DNA of 64,000 bases from Duganella rivi. Lineage in GTDB: Bacteria > Pseudomonadota > Gammaproteobacteria > Burkholderiales > Burkholderiaceae_D. The stretch spans positions 310,001 through 374,000 of the forward strand of contig NZ_WWCK01000002.1 of NCBI RefSeq assembly GCF_009857435.1. The letters are read 5' to 3'. Below, in pieces: positions 56,744 to 64,000 of this stretch. A model generated the notes under the pieces. That model made no database searches. It saw only the letters and a list, made by a program, of their open reading frames with translations, and had not been told where the DNA came from. The number at the start of each line of letters is the position of its first letter. The stretch's first letter is position 1. The translations under genes were made by a program, and so were the position numbers.

Positions 56744-57772
56744 TCAGGTCCGTTTGAAGGTTACTAGGTTCTTCGGTCGCCAGCCGTCCATGACGGTGCT
56801 GGCGCGTATGATTAATTCCACCGGCGAGGTTTTCTCCACCGGTTCTTCGTGCGGGCCATTGAGCAGCAAATCCACGCCCAACGCGCCCAGTGATTTCTTA
56901 TCGATGCGCAGCGTGGTCAGGGGGCGGTGCCCCAGCACGGCGGTCGAAATATCGTCGAAGCCGACGATGGCAATATCGTGCGGGACTTTCAGCCCGCGCG
57001 CTAAACAGCAGCGCATTGCCACCAGTGCGGCGCTGTCGTTGTAGCAGAACACCGCGTCCGGCGGATGCGGCAAATCCAGCAACTGCTCCATCGCCTCCCA
57101 TGCACCGGTTTCCAGATCGACGCCGTCCGGCAGGCAGGCTTCCATGCGCGGATCGGCCAGAATGCCTTCCTCGAACAGCGCTTGCCGGTAGCCGCGTGCG
57201 CGCTCGCGGATCGAATAGTGCGCCAGAGGGCCGGAGATGAAGCCGACGCGCGTGCGGCCGGTGTCGATCAAGTGCTTGGTGGCGAGGTAGCCGCCCATCA
57301 TATTGTCCGGGTTGACCGAGCTGTAACCGCGCAGCTTCATATCGATCAGCACCAACTGCTTGCCGGTGGAGCGCAAGGCGCTCAGCGTTTCCGGCTCAAA
57401 GAAACCAGCGCACACAATGCCGTCCGGCGCGTGCATGCGGATTTGGTCGATCAAGCCATCGGCCGGGCCCACCGCCATAAACGACAACACGATGCCTTGC
57501 TTGCGGCAGGCTTCCTCGGCGCCGTGCAGCACCGGCGAGTAAAACGGGCTGCTGGACGCCGTGTTGTGCTGGCGGTGCAGCAGGAAGGTCAGGCGGCGCA
57601 AACGTTTAGGACGCAGCTTGCAAAAATCGTAACCCAGGTCGCGCGCCGTCTCCAGCACCATTTGGCGAGTGGCCTCGGTCAGTCCCGGCTCATTTTTCAA
57701 TGCGCGTGAAATCGTCCCCGCCGACACGCCTGCGACGCGGGCAATATCCCTGATCGTTACGTTGGTGCCCAT
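56744..57772 (-). CDS. LacI-family transcriptional regulator of the mannan locus
   Basis: The 342-residue protein has a LacI helix-turn-helix (VTIRDIARVAGVSAGTISRA, residues 5-24) and a sugar-binding periplasmic-binding-like domain (about 62-335, with VGFISGPLAHYSIRERARGY). It is the first gene of the isomerase-kinase operon and divergent from the transporter-glycosidase operon. Start ATG 57772 gives the standard HTH position; the RBS (GGAG) is about 11 bases upstream, slightly long. It should bind the symmetric operator at 57866-57890. Confidence 0.93.
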   Translation of the reverse strand: MGTNVTIRDIARVAGVSAGTISRALKNEPGLTEATRQMVLETARDLGYDFCKLRPKRLRRLTFLLHRQHNTASSSPFYSPVLHGAEEACRKQGIVLSFMAVGPADGLIDQIRMHAPDGIVCAGFFEPETLSALRSTGKQLVLIDMKLRGYSSVNPDNMMGGYLATKHLIDTGRTRVGFISGPLAHYSIRERARGYRQALFEEGILADPRMEACLPDGVDLETGAWEAMEQLLDLPHPPDAVFCYNDSAALVAMRCCLARGLKVPHDIAIVGFDDISTAVLGHRPLTTLRIDKKSLGALGVDLLLNGPHEEPVEKTSPVELIIRASTVMDGWRPKNLVTFKRT

Positions 57773-57996
57773 TTTTCTTATGTCTCCTCGTATGAATGAA
57801 GTCTTGCATAGGCGTCTATTGACGGTCAAACGACACTTCCAATTGGCCGTTGAGTTTAGCGCAATTTACTAAACGCGATCCGTTTAGTAAGGATGGCTAA
57901 ACTGAGACCAAAAAACACATGTTGTTTGACCGTACGCAGGCAACTATGCAGAATCGTTTTCATTAATATAAAAACCATCCATACGAGGAGACGTTT
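57773..57996. promoter_or_regulatory. Divergent control region with nested inverted repeats
   Basis: The 224-bp spacer has three nested dyads about one axis (57878): TTACTAAACG/CGTTTAGTAA (57866-57875/57881-57890, perfect, 5-bp spacer), AGTTTAGC/GCTAAACT (57853-57860/57896-57903) and ACGGTCAAAC/GTTTGACCGT (57822-57831/57924-57933, axis shifted by half a base). Promoter-like TTGACC occurs in both arms. In the transporter arm, CAGAAT follows at 17 bp; in the regulator arm the corresponding -10 is weaker. Both arms end in ATACGAGGAGAC RBS sequences. The innermost dyad is the best LacI-type operator. Confidence 0.8.
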
Positions 57997-59256
57997 ATGG
58001 AACACGTTGCATCCGCAACTTTGCGTCCGCACGACCATACGCAGGGCGGCAACACCGTCCCGCTGGTCATCATCACGCTGCTGTTCTTCATGTGGGGCTT
58101 GCTGACTTCACTCAACGACGTGCTGATTCCGCACCTGAAATCGATCTATACGCTGAACTACGTGCAGGCCATGCTGGTGCAGTTCTGCTTCTTCGGCGCG
58201 TACTTCATTGTTTCGCTGCCGGCCGGGATGCTGATCAAGAAGATCGGCTACCAGCGCGGCGCGGTGAGCGGCCTGGTATTGGCGGCTGCCGGTTGTGCGC
58301 TGTTTTTCCCGGCCTCGATGAGCGGCTACGCTTTATTCCTGCTGGCGTTCTTCGTTCTGGCGAGCGGCATCACCATCTTGCAGGTGGCCGCTAATCCTTA
58401 CGTGACGGTGCTTGGTGCGCCGGCCACCGCATCCAGCCGCCTGACCTTGACGCAGGCGTTTAATTCGCTGGGCACCACGATTGCGCCGGCACTTGGCGGC
58501 ATGCTGATTCTGTCGGAAGGCGTGACCAACGTAGTACGCACCAAGGCCGAAGAAGCGGCAGCGGTGCAAGGCCCATACCTTGCGCTGGCCGGCGCGTTGC
58601 TGGCGCTGGCCTTGCTGTTCGCGCTGGTGCGCCTGCCAAAAATCAGCCATGCCGACGACGATGTCGCCACCAGCGTTGTAACCGGCGTGCTGGCGCATCG
58701 CCACCTGCTGCTGGGCGCCATCGGCATCTTCCTGTACGTTGGCGGTGAGGTCAGCATCGGCAGCTTCCTGATTAACTTCCTCGGCGACGCCAACGTGGCC
58801 AGCTTGCCGGCCGGCGTGGCTGCGCACTATGTCAGCTACTACTGGGGTGGCGCCATGATCGGCCGTTTCATTGGCTTTGCCGTGATGCGCTACGTTAGTC
58901 CGGGCAAGGCGCTGGCATTCAATTCGGCGGCTTCCATCATCTTGATCCTGGTAGCGATCTTTGGCCACGGCCAGTTGGCCATGTGGTCGATTATCGCGGT
59001 CGGCCTGTTCAACTCCATCATGTTCCCGACCATCTTCAGCATGGCGCTGCATAAGCTGGGCAAACAAACCGGCCAAGGCTCGGGCATTTTGTGCATGGCG
59101 ATTGTCGGCGGCGCGCTGGTGCCGTTCGCGCAAGGCCTGCTGGCAGACACCATCGGCCTGCAATGGTCGTTCTTCGTGCCGGCCGCCTGCTACACCTTTA
59201 TCCTGTACTTCGGCCTGAAATACGCTGGCATGTATAACAACAAGGAGACTGTATGA
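57997..59256 (+). CDS. sugar MFS transporter, FucP/GluP type
   Basis: The 419-residue inner-membrane permease has twelve predicted helices and the family segment [20 protein letters not shown] (about residues 27-46) with conserved Asn. [17 protein letters not shown] and [13 protein letters not shown] loops match the FucP/glucose-galactose transporter group, which carry sugars by proton symport. By context it imports mannose or galactose released in the periplasm. AGGAGACGTTT precedes the ATG. The stop overlaps the GH3 start (ATGA). Confidence 0.9.
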   Translation: MEHVASATLRPHDHTQGGNTVPLVIITLLFFMWGLLTSLNDVLIPHLKSIYTLNYVQAMLVQFCFFGAYFIVSLPAGMLIKKIGYQRGAVSGLVLAAAGCALFFPASMSGYALFLLAFFVLASGITILQVAANPYVTVLGAPATASSRLTLTQAFNSLGTTIAPALGGMLILSEGVTNVVRTKAEEAAAVQGPYLALAGALLALALLFALVRLPKISHADDDVATSVVTGVLAHRHLLLGAIGIFLYVGGEVSIGSFLINFLGDANVASLPAGVAAHYVSYYWGGAMIGRFIGFAVMRYVSPGKALAFNSAASIILILVAIFGHGQLAMWSIIAVGLFNSIMFPTIFSMALHKLGKQTGQGSGILCMAIVGGALVPFAQGLLADTIGLQWSFFVPAACYTFILYFGLKYAGMYNNKETV

Positions 59257-61445
59257 AGTTGAAGCTTGCTGTAGCACTGGCGCTCGCCGCATTGTCGGCG
59301 CATGCGGCGGAACCATGGATGGACAAATCGCTGAGCGCCGACAAGCGCGCCGAACTCGCGCTGCAAGCGATGACGCAGCAAGAGAAACTGCGCTGGGTGC
59401 TGGGCCACTTTGGTTCCGATTTCGGCAACAAGACCAAGAAGCATCCGGCCGCACTGCCTTCTTCGGCAGGCTATATCGAAGGCGTGCCCCGTCTTGGCTT
59501 GCCGGCGCTGTTTGAAACTGACGCAGGTTTGGGCGTCGCCACGCAAGCGACCAAGACGCCGCGCGAGCGCACCTCGCTGCCGTCCGGCCTTGCTACTACG
59601 GCGACGTGGAACCGCGAATTGGCGTACAAAGGCGGCGCGATGATCGGTGCGGAAGCGCGTGCTTCCGGCTTCAACGTCATGCTGGCGGGCGGCGTCAATC
59701 TGCTGCGCGAGCCGCGCAACGGCCGTAACTTTGAATACGCTGGTGAAGATCCACTGCTGGCTGGCACCATGGTGGCGCAGCAGGTAAAGGGCATCCAGTC
59801 GAATAACATCATCGCTACCATGAAGCATTACGCGGTTAATGATCAGGAGACTGGCCGCTTCATTCTCGACGCGCGTCTCGATGACGCCAGCAATCGCATG
59901 TCCGACCTGCTGGCCTTCCAGTTCCTGATGGAGCAGGCCGATCCCGGTTCGGTCATGTGCTCATACAACCGCTTGAACGGCGTATATGCCTGCGAGAGCG
60001 ATTACCTGCTTAATCAAGTTCTGAAGAAGGACTGGGGCTACAAAGGCTACGTCATGACCGACTGGGGCGCGACCCACAGTACGGTGGAAGCGGCCAACGC
60101 CGGCCTGGATCAGCAGTCCGGCTGGGAGTTCGACAAGTCGCAGTACTTTGGCGGCGCGCTGGAAGAAGCCGTGGCCAACGGCCATGTGCCGCAAGCGCGT
60201 TTGGATAACATGGTGTTCCGCGTGCTGCGCGCCATGTTCGATAAAGGTGTGGTCGACAACCCTGTTGCGGAAGGTGGTGCAATCGATTTCACCGCGCACA
60301 ACCTGGTGAGCCGCACCGACGCGGAAGAGGGCATGGTATTGCTGAAGAACGCGGGCAACGTGCTGCCGCTGAAAGCGGGCGTCGAGAAAATCGTCATCAT
60401 CGGCGCGCATGCGGATGTGGGTGTGCTGGCTGGCGGCGGCTCGTCGCTGGTGTATCCGATTGGCGGCAATGCCGTGCCGGGCATCGCGCCGACTTCGTGG
60501 CCGGGGCCTGTGATGTACCACCCGTCATCGCCGCTGAAGGCGATTCAGGCGCGCGCGCCGGGCGCGCAAGTTGTCTACAACGATGGCCGCAATCCGGCCG
60601 CCGCTGCGCAAGCGGCGGCCGGTGCGGACGTGGTGCTGGTGTTTGGCCAGCAGTGGGTAGGCGAGGCGCTGGATGCGGTGTCGCTGTCCTTGCCGGATAA
60701 CCAGGATGCGCTGATCGGCGCGGTAGCGAAGGCCAATCCGAAAACCGTGGTGGTGCTGGAGACTTCCGGCCCGGTGCTGATGCCGTGGGTTGATCAAGCG
60801 GCCGGTATTTTGCAAGCGTGGTATCCGGGCACCAGCGGCGGCGAGGCGATAGCGCGCGTGCTGTTTGGCGAGGTGAATCCGTCCGGCCACTTGCCGGCGA
60901 CTTTCCCAGCATCGGAAAGCCAGCTGCCGCGTCCTAAACTGGATGGCGATCCTAAGAACGAGACTGTGCGCTTCACCGTCAATTATCACGAAGGTGCGGC
61001 GGTAGGCTACAAGTGGTTTGACCTCAAGGGCTTGAAGCCGCTGTTCCCGTTTGGTCATGGCTTGTCGTACACGCAGTTTGAATATTCGGGCCTGGCCGCT
61101 AGTCAGAAAGATGGCAAGCTGTCGGTTAGCTTCAAGGTCACCAACACCGGCGCGGCGAAGGGCAAAGACGTGCCGCAGCTATACGTGTCGCCGCTGAACG
61201 CCAAGTGGGAAGCGCCCAAGCGCCTCGCCGGCTGGGACAAGGTGGAATTGGCTCCGGGCGAAAGCAAGGAAGTCAGCGTGACCGTTGATCCGCGCCTGCT
61301 GGGCGTATTCGACAGCCGCAGCAAAACGTGGCGCATCGCCAAGGGCGGCTACAAAGTGCTGCTGGCGCAGGACGCAGCGGACGCCAAAGCTGCGAGCGTC
61401 ACGGTTCAACTGCCGCAGCGAACGCTGAACGTCGCGGGAAAATAA
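59253..61445 (+). CDS. GH3 beta-glycosidase, periplasmic
   Basis: The 730-residue enzyme has a signal peptide ([20 protein letters not shown]). The N-terminal TIM-barrel domain contains the nucleophile Asp270 in [12 protein letters not shown]. The alpha/beta sandwich domain follows (about 360-560), and a fibronectin-III-like C-terminal domain (about 620-715, [20 protein letters not shown]). GH3 enzymes act mostly as beta-glucosidases or beta-xylosidases; here cleavage of Glc-Man or short beta-manno-oligosaccharides is suggested by the neighbours. It is coupled to the MFS gene. Confidence 0.9.
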   Translation: MKLKLAVALALAALSAHAAEPWMDKSLSADKRAELALQAMTQQEKLRWVLGHFGSDFGNKTKKHPAALPSSAGYIEGVPRLGLPALFETDAGLGVATQATKTPRERTSLPSGLATTATWNRELAYKGGAMIGAEARASGFNVMLAGGVNLLREPRNGRNFEYAGEDPLLAGTMVAQQVKGIQSNNIIATMKHYAVNDQETGRFILDARLDDASNRMSDLLAFQFLMEQADPGSVMCSYNRLNGVYACESDYLLNQVLKKDWGYKGYVMTDWGATHSTVEAANAGLDQQSGWEFDKSQYFGGALEEAVANGHVPQARLDNMVFRVLRAMFDKGVVDNPVAEGGAIDFTAHNLVSRTDAEEGMVLLKNAGNVLPLKAGVEKIVIIGAHADVGVLAGGGSSLVYPIGGNAVPGIAPTSWPGPVMYHPSSPLKAIQARAPGAQVVYNDGRNPAAAAQAAAGADVVLVFGQQWVGEALDAVSLSLPDNQDALIGAVAKANPKTVVVLETSGPVLMPWVDQAAGILQAWYPGTSGGEAIARVLFGEVNPSGHLPATFPASESQLPRPKLDGDPKNETVRFTVNYHEGAAVGYKWFDLKGLKPLFPFGHGLSYTQFEYSGLAASQKDGKLSVSFKVTNTGAAKGKDVPQLYVSPLNAKWEAPKRLAGWDKVELAPGESKEVSVTVDPRLLGVFDSRSKTWRIAKGGYKVLLAQDAADAKAASVTVQLPQRTLNVAGK

Positions 61446-61515
61446 AAACGGGTTACAACTTATGCATCGTAGTTGAGGTGTAACAGGTGTGCTGTCACTA
61501 GTACCCCAAACGAAA

Positions 61516-61543
61516 GGGTCTGACCCCGTACGGGGTCAGACCC
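61516..61543. repeat. 28-bp palindromic repeat, copy 2
   Basis: GGGTCTGACCCCGT is followed by its exact reverse complement. It is the central 28 bp of the element at 16995-17024. The right flank (TGGCCGCAGCGGTGTGCGGG) matches the reverse complement of the left flank of copy 1, so the two copies are in opposite orientation. It lies between the GH3 and GH5 genes on a single-strand transcript and may attenuate or stabilise the mRNA. Confidence 0.85.
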
Positions 61544-61633
61544 TGGCCGCAGCGGTGTGCGGGTTGGGTCGGTGCCGCATACTTTTTAAGCGGCATGCAA
61601 CGTCAACCCCACTATCAAACCAAGGAGCGAGAC

Positions 61634-62956
61634 TTGAAACAACTGTACAAATTCTGTGCCGCCGCGATGATGCTCGGCGCGGTCGGCATCGTTGAAGCAG
61701 CACCAGCCGCCAAGAGCGACTTCGTCACCGTCAAAAATACCCACTTCGCCCGCAAGGGACAGGCCTACTACATCGTCGGCGCCAACTTCTGGTACGGCGG
61801 CTATCTTGGTGCAGCCAGCGGCGTGGGTGAACGCGCGCGCCTGCTAAAAGAGCTGGATAACATGAAGGCCATCGGCATCAACAACCTGCGCGTGCTGGCG
61901 GTGTCCGAGAAAACGGAAATGAAAAGCGCCGTCAGCCCAGCCACCACCAACGCACCGGGCCAGTACGACGAAGAACTGCTGGCCGGCCTGGACTTCCTGA
62001 TGGCGGAAGTCGCCAAGCGCGATATGACGGTGGTGCTTTACCTGAACAATTTCTGGCAATGGTCGGGCGGCATGACGCAGTACCTGAATTGGTTCGAAGG
62101 CACGCCGGCGCTGGATCCGAACGTGACCAAGGACTACGATACCTTCATGCAGAAGAACGCAGGTTTCTACCGCAACGCCGACGCGCAAGCCGAGTATCGC
62201 AACGTGATCGCCAAGATCGTCAAGCGCGTGAACACCATCACCGGCAAGCCCTACACCGAAGATACGCATATCCTGTCGTGGCAGCTGGCTAACGAACCGC
62301 GTCCGGGCAACGGCAAAGCGACGCCGGAAGAGAAGGCAGTCTATGTCAAGTGGATCGACGATGTAGCGGGCTACATTCATAGCCTCGATAAGAATCACCT
62401 GGTCAGCAGCGGCAGCGAGGGCTTGGCCGGTTCGGCGCAGGATGCGCAGCTTTATCTCGATGCGCACCGCACCAGGAATATCGACTATCTGACTTATCAC
62501 CTGTGGCCGAAAAACTGGGGCTGGTTCGACTCCAACAACCCAAGCGGCACCTGGGATAACGCCATCGTCAAGAGCCACGATTATCTGAACTCGCACATCG
62601 AGCTGGCCAAGAAGCTGGGCAAGCCAATCGTGCTGGAGGAGTTTGGCCTGGATCGCGACGGCCCATCGTTCAGCATCAAGGCGACCACCAAGATACGCGA
62701 CCGCTTCTACCGCGAAGTGTTCGAGATCGTCGCTACCCGCGCGAGCAAGGGCGATCCGATTGCCGGCTTCAATTTCTGGGCGTGGGGTGGTGCGGGCCGC
62801 GCCGCCAATGCCGATTACTGGTGGAAGCCGGGGAATGATTTTGTCGGCGATCCACCGCAGGAAGAGCAAGGCTTGTACTCGGTGTTTGATTCCGACGTCA
62901 GCTCGCTTTTGCTGATCAAGGAGTATGCCGACCGTCTGAATGCGATCAAACGATGA
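61634..62956 (+). CDS. GH5 endo-beta-1,4-mannanase, secreted (TTG start)
   Basis: The 440-residue enzyme hydrolyses internal beta-1,4-mannosidic bonds. I start it at TTG 61634 (AAGGAG at 61622-61627, six bases away), giving a signal peptide MKQLYKFCAAAMMLGAVGIV then EAAPAA. The TIM barrel contains AYYIVGANFWYGGYLGAAS, the acid/base Glu221 in SWQLANEPRPGNG, YLTYHLWPKNWGW, and the nucleophile in VLEEFGLDRDG (Glu335/336). This pattern is that of GH5 subfamily 7-type mannanases. The stop overlaps the alpha-galactosidase start (ATGA). Confidence 0.9.
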   Translation: MKQLYKFCAAAMMLGAVGIVEAAPAAKSDFVTVKNTHFARKGQAYYIVGANFWYGGYLGAASGVGERARLLKELDNMKAIGINNLRVLAVSEKTEMKSAVSPATTNAPGQYDEELLAGLDFLMAEVAKRDMTVVLYLNNFWQWSGGMTQYLNWFEGTPALDPNVTKDYDTFMQKNAGFYRNADAQAEYRNVIAKIVKRVNTITGKPYTEDTHILSWQLANEPRPGNGKATPEEKAVYVKWIDDVAGYIHSLDKNHLVSSGSEGLAGSAQDAQLYLDAHRTRNIDYLTYHLWPKNWGWFDSNNPSGTWDNAIVKSHDYLNSHIELAKKLGKPIVLEEFGLDRDGPSFSIKATTKIRDRFYREVFEIVATRASKGDPIAGFNFWAWGGAGRAANADYWWKPGNDFVGDPPQEEQGLYSVFDSDVSSLLLIKEYADRLNAIKR

Positions 62957-64000
62957 AGCGCTCCCTGACCTTGCTGGTGCTTGCCGCCGGCATTAGCACC
63001 GGCGCTCACGCGCAGAAGTTTGACGGACTAGCCGCCACGCCGCAAATGGGCTGGAACAGCTGGAATACCTTCGCCTGCAATATCAACGAGCAGTTGATCC
63101 GCGATACTGCGGACGCGATGGTGAAACTGGGCCTGAAGGATGCGGGCTACCAGTACGTCAATATCGACGACTGCTGGCATGGCAAGCGCGATGAGCGCGG
63201 CGTGATTCAGCCAGACGCCGAGCGCTTCCCGTCTGGGATGAAGGCGCTGGCCGACTATGTGCACAGCAAGGGTCTTAAGCTGGGCATCTACTCCGACGCC
63301 GGCGCGACCACTTGCGGCGGCCGGCCCGGCAGCCGTGGGCACGAGTACCAAGACGCCATCACTTATGCCGCATGGGGCGTGGACTACGTCAAGTACGACT
63401 GGTGCGATAGCAAAGGCCTGAACTCGGTCGGCGCCTACACCACCATGCGCGACGCCATCCGCAGCGCCGGCCGGCCGATGTTGTTCAGCATGTGCGAATG
63501 GGGCGACAGCAAGCCGTGGGAATGGGCCGCAGGCGTGGGCCACTCGTGGCGTACCACGGGCGACATTTATCCGTGCTGGGATTGTGAGTTTAGTCATGGC
63601 TCATGGTCGTCGCTGGGCGTGTTGCGCATCCTCGACAAGCAGGCCGGCTTGCGCAAATACGCGGGGCCGGGACACTGGAACGATATGGACATGCTGGAAG
63701 TAGGCATGGGCATGACGGAGGATGAGGATCGCGCGCACTTTGCCATCTGGGCGATGATGGCGTCGCCCCTCATTCTCGGCAATGACCTGCGCAGCATGCC
63801 CGAACCGACGCGCCGCATCTTGTCCAATAAAGACGTGATTGCGGTCAGTCAGGACAAGCTGGGTGTGCAGGCGTGGAGGTTCATGGCGTCCGGCTCACTG
63901 GAATATTGGGCCAAGCCGATGGCGGATGGCGAGTGGGCGCTAATGGTGTTGAATCGCGGTGAGCATGCCGTGGCCTTGAACTATGACTGGAAGGCGCATC
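62953..64000 (+). CDS. GH27 alpha-galactosidase, 5' part (truncated by window end)
   Basis: About 349 residues are visible, all in one frame. The product has a signal peptide (MKRSLTLLVLAAGISTGAHA) and the GH27 barrel: TPQMGWNSWNTFACNINEQL, GYQYVNIDDCWHGKRDERG, the nucleophile Asp149 in YVKYDWCDSKG, then HWNDMDMLEVGMG and SPLILGNDLRSM. The expected acid/base Asp lies in the later barrel. It removes alpha-1,6-galactose from galactomannan. The start overlaps the mannanase stop (ATGA), so the two are coupled. The gene continues beyond 64000. Confidence 0.92.
   Translation, partial: MKRSLTLLVLAAGISTGAHAQKFDGLAATPQMGWNSWNTFACNINEQLIRDTADAMVKLGLKDAGYQYVNIDDCWHGKRDERGVIQPDAERFPSGMKALADYVHSKGLKLGIYSDAGATTCGGRPGSRGHEYQDAITYAAWGVDYVKYDWCDSKGLNSVGAYTTMRDAIRSAGRPMLFSMCEWGDSKPWEWAAGVGHSWRTTGDIYPCWDCEFSHGSWSSLGVLRILDKQAGLRKYAGPGHWNDMDMLEVGMGMTEDEDRAHFAIWAMMASPLILGNDLRSMPEPTRRILSNKDVIAVSQDKLGVQAWRFMASGSLEYWAKPMADGEWALMVLNRGEHAVALNYDWKAH

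Overview
The window is a GC-rich chromosomal segment of a betaproteobacterium, most likely an Oxalobacteraceae member of the Massilia/Duganella/Janthinobacterium type. That placement is inferred from gene content: a complete isc operon starting with iscR, a sigma factor/DUF3619/DUF3106/RDD block, an ilvI-ilvH-ilvC to pssA-leuA stretch, a PEP-CTERM protein, a B3 metallo-beta-lactamase of the THIN-B kind and a GC-rich palindromic intergenic repeat. No phage, insertion sequence or CRISPR array is visible. Layout: 1-8.9 kb holds a radical-SAM gene (5' truncated by the window), a ChaC-type cyclotransferase, an azoreductase, a LysR regulator divergent from a VOC/fumarylacetoacetase/maleylacetoacetate-isomerase operon, a membrane diguanylate cyclase, an S41 protease and a uracil-DNA-glycosylase-like protein without the usual catalytic Asp. 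8.9-14.3 kb is iscR-iscS-iscU-iscA-hscB-hscA-fdx behind a recognisable IscR site. 14.3-19.2 kb carries a methyltransferase, threonine aldolase, a pseudouridine synthase and, convergently, the ECF sigma/DUF3619/DUF3106/RDD operon. 19.2-30.1 kb is branched-chain amino acid synthesis (ilvI, ilvH, ilvC, later leuA) with pssA, a tandem pair of SIMPL proteins, a PEP-CTERM protein and a sugar kinase. 30.1-34.3 kb has an outer-membrane protein, a lipoprotein, rpsO and pnp, with clear terminators. 34.3-36.2 kb is an AT-rich accessory patch encoding a membrane-anchored PD-(D/E)XK nuclease-like protein. 36.2-41.9 kb holds two coupled DUF29 genes, a cytochrome c/sorbosone-dehydrogenase fusion, a B3 metallo-beta-lactamase, a chemoreceptor and an alpha/beta hydrolase. 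41.9-51.0 kb is a selenoprotein module on the minus strand: fdnG (in-frame UGA decoded as selenocysteine, SECIS hairpin visible), fdnH, fdnI, fdhE, selA, selB and tRNA-Sec (selC). The enzyme, its maturation factor and all dedicated Sec-insertion factors except selD are collinear. 51.2-54.5 kb couples an HAE-type histidine phosphatase (MINPP-like phytase) to a TonB-dependent receptor. 54.6 kb to the window edge is a probable plant-mannan utilisation locus: fructokinase, AGE-family mannose isomerase and LacI regulator on the minus strand, divergent from a sugar MFS transporter, GH3 glycosidase, GH5 mannanase and GH27 alpha-galactosidase (truncated by the window end). The divergent control region has unusual nested dyad symmetry about a single axis. 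The genes suggest a route from galactomannan or glucomannan through mannose and fructose to fructose 6-phosphate. I regard this locus, its symmetric control region, the compact Sec operon and the membrane nuclease-like protein as the most interesting parts.
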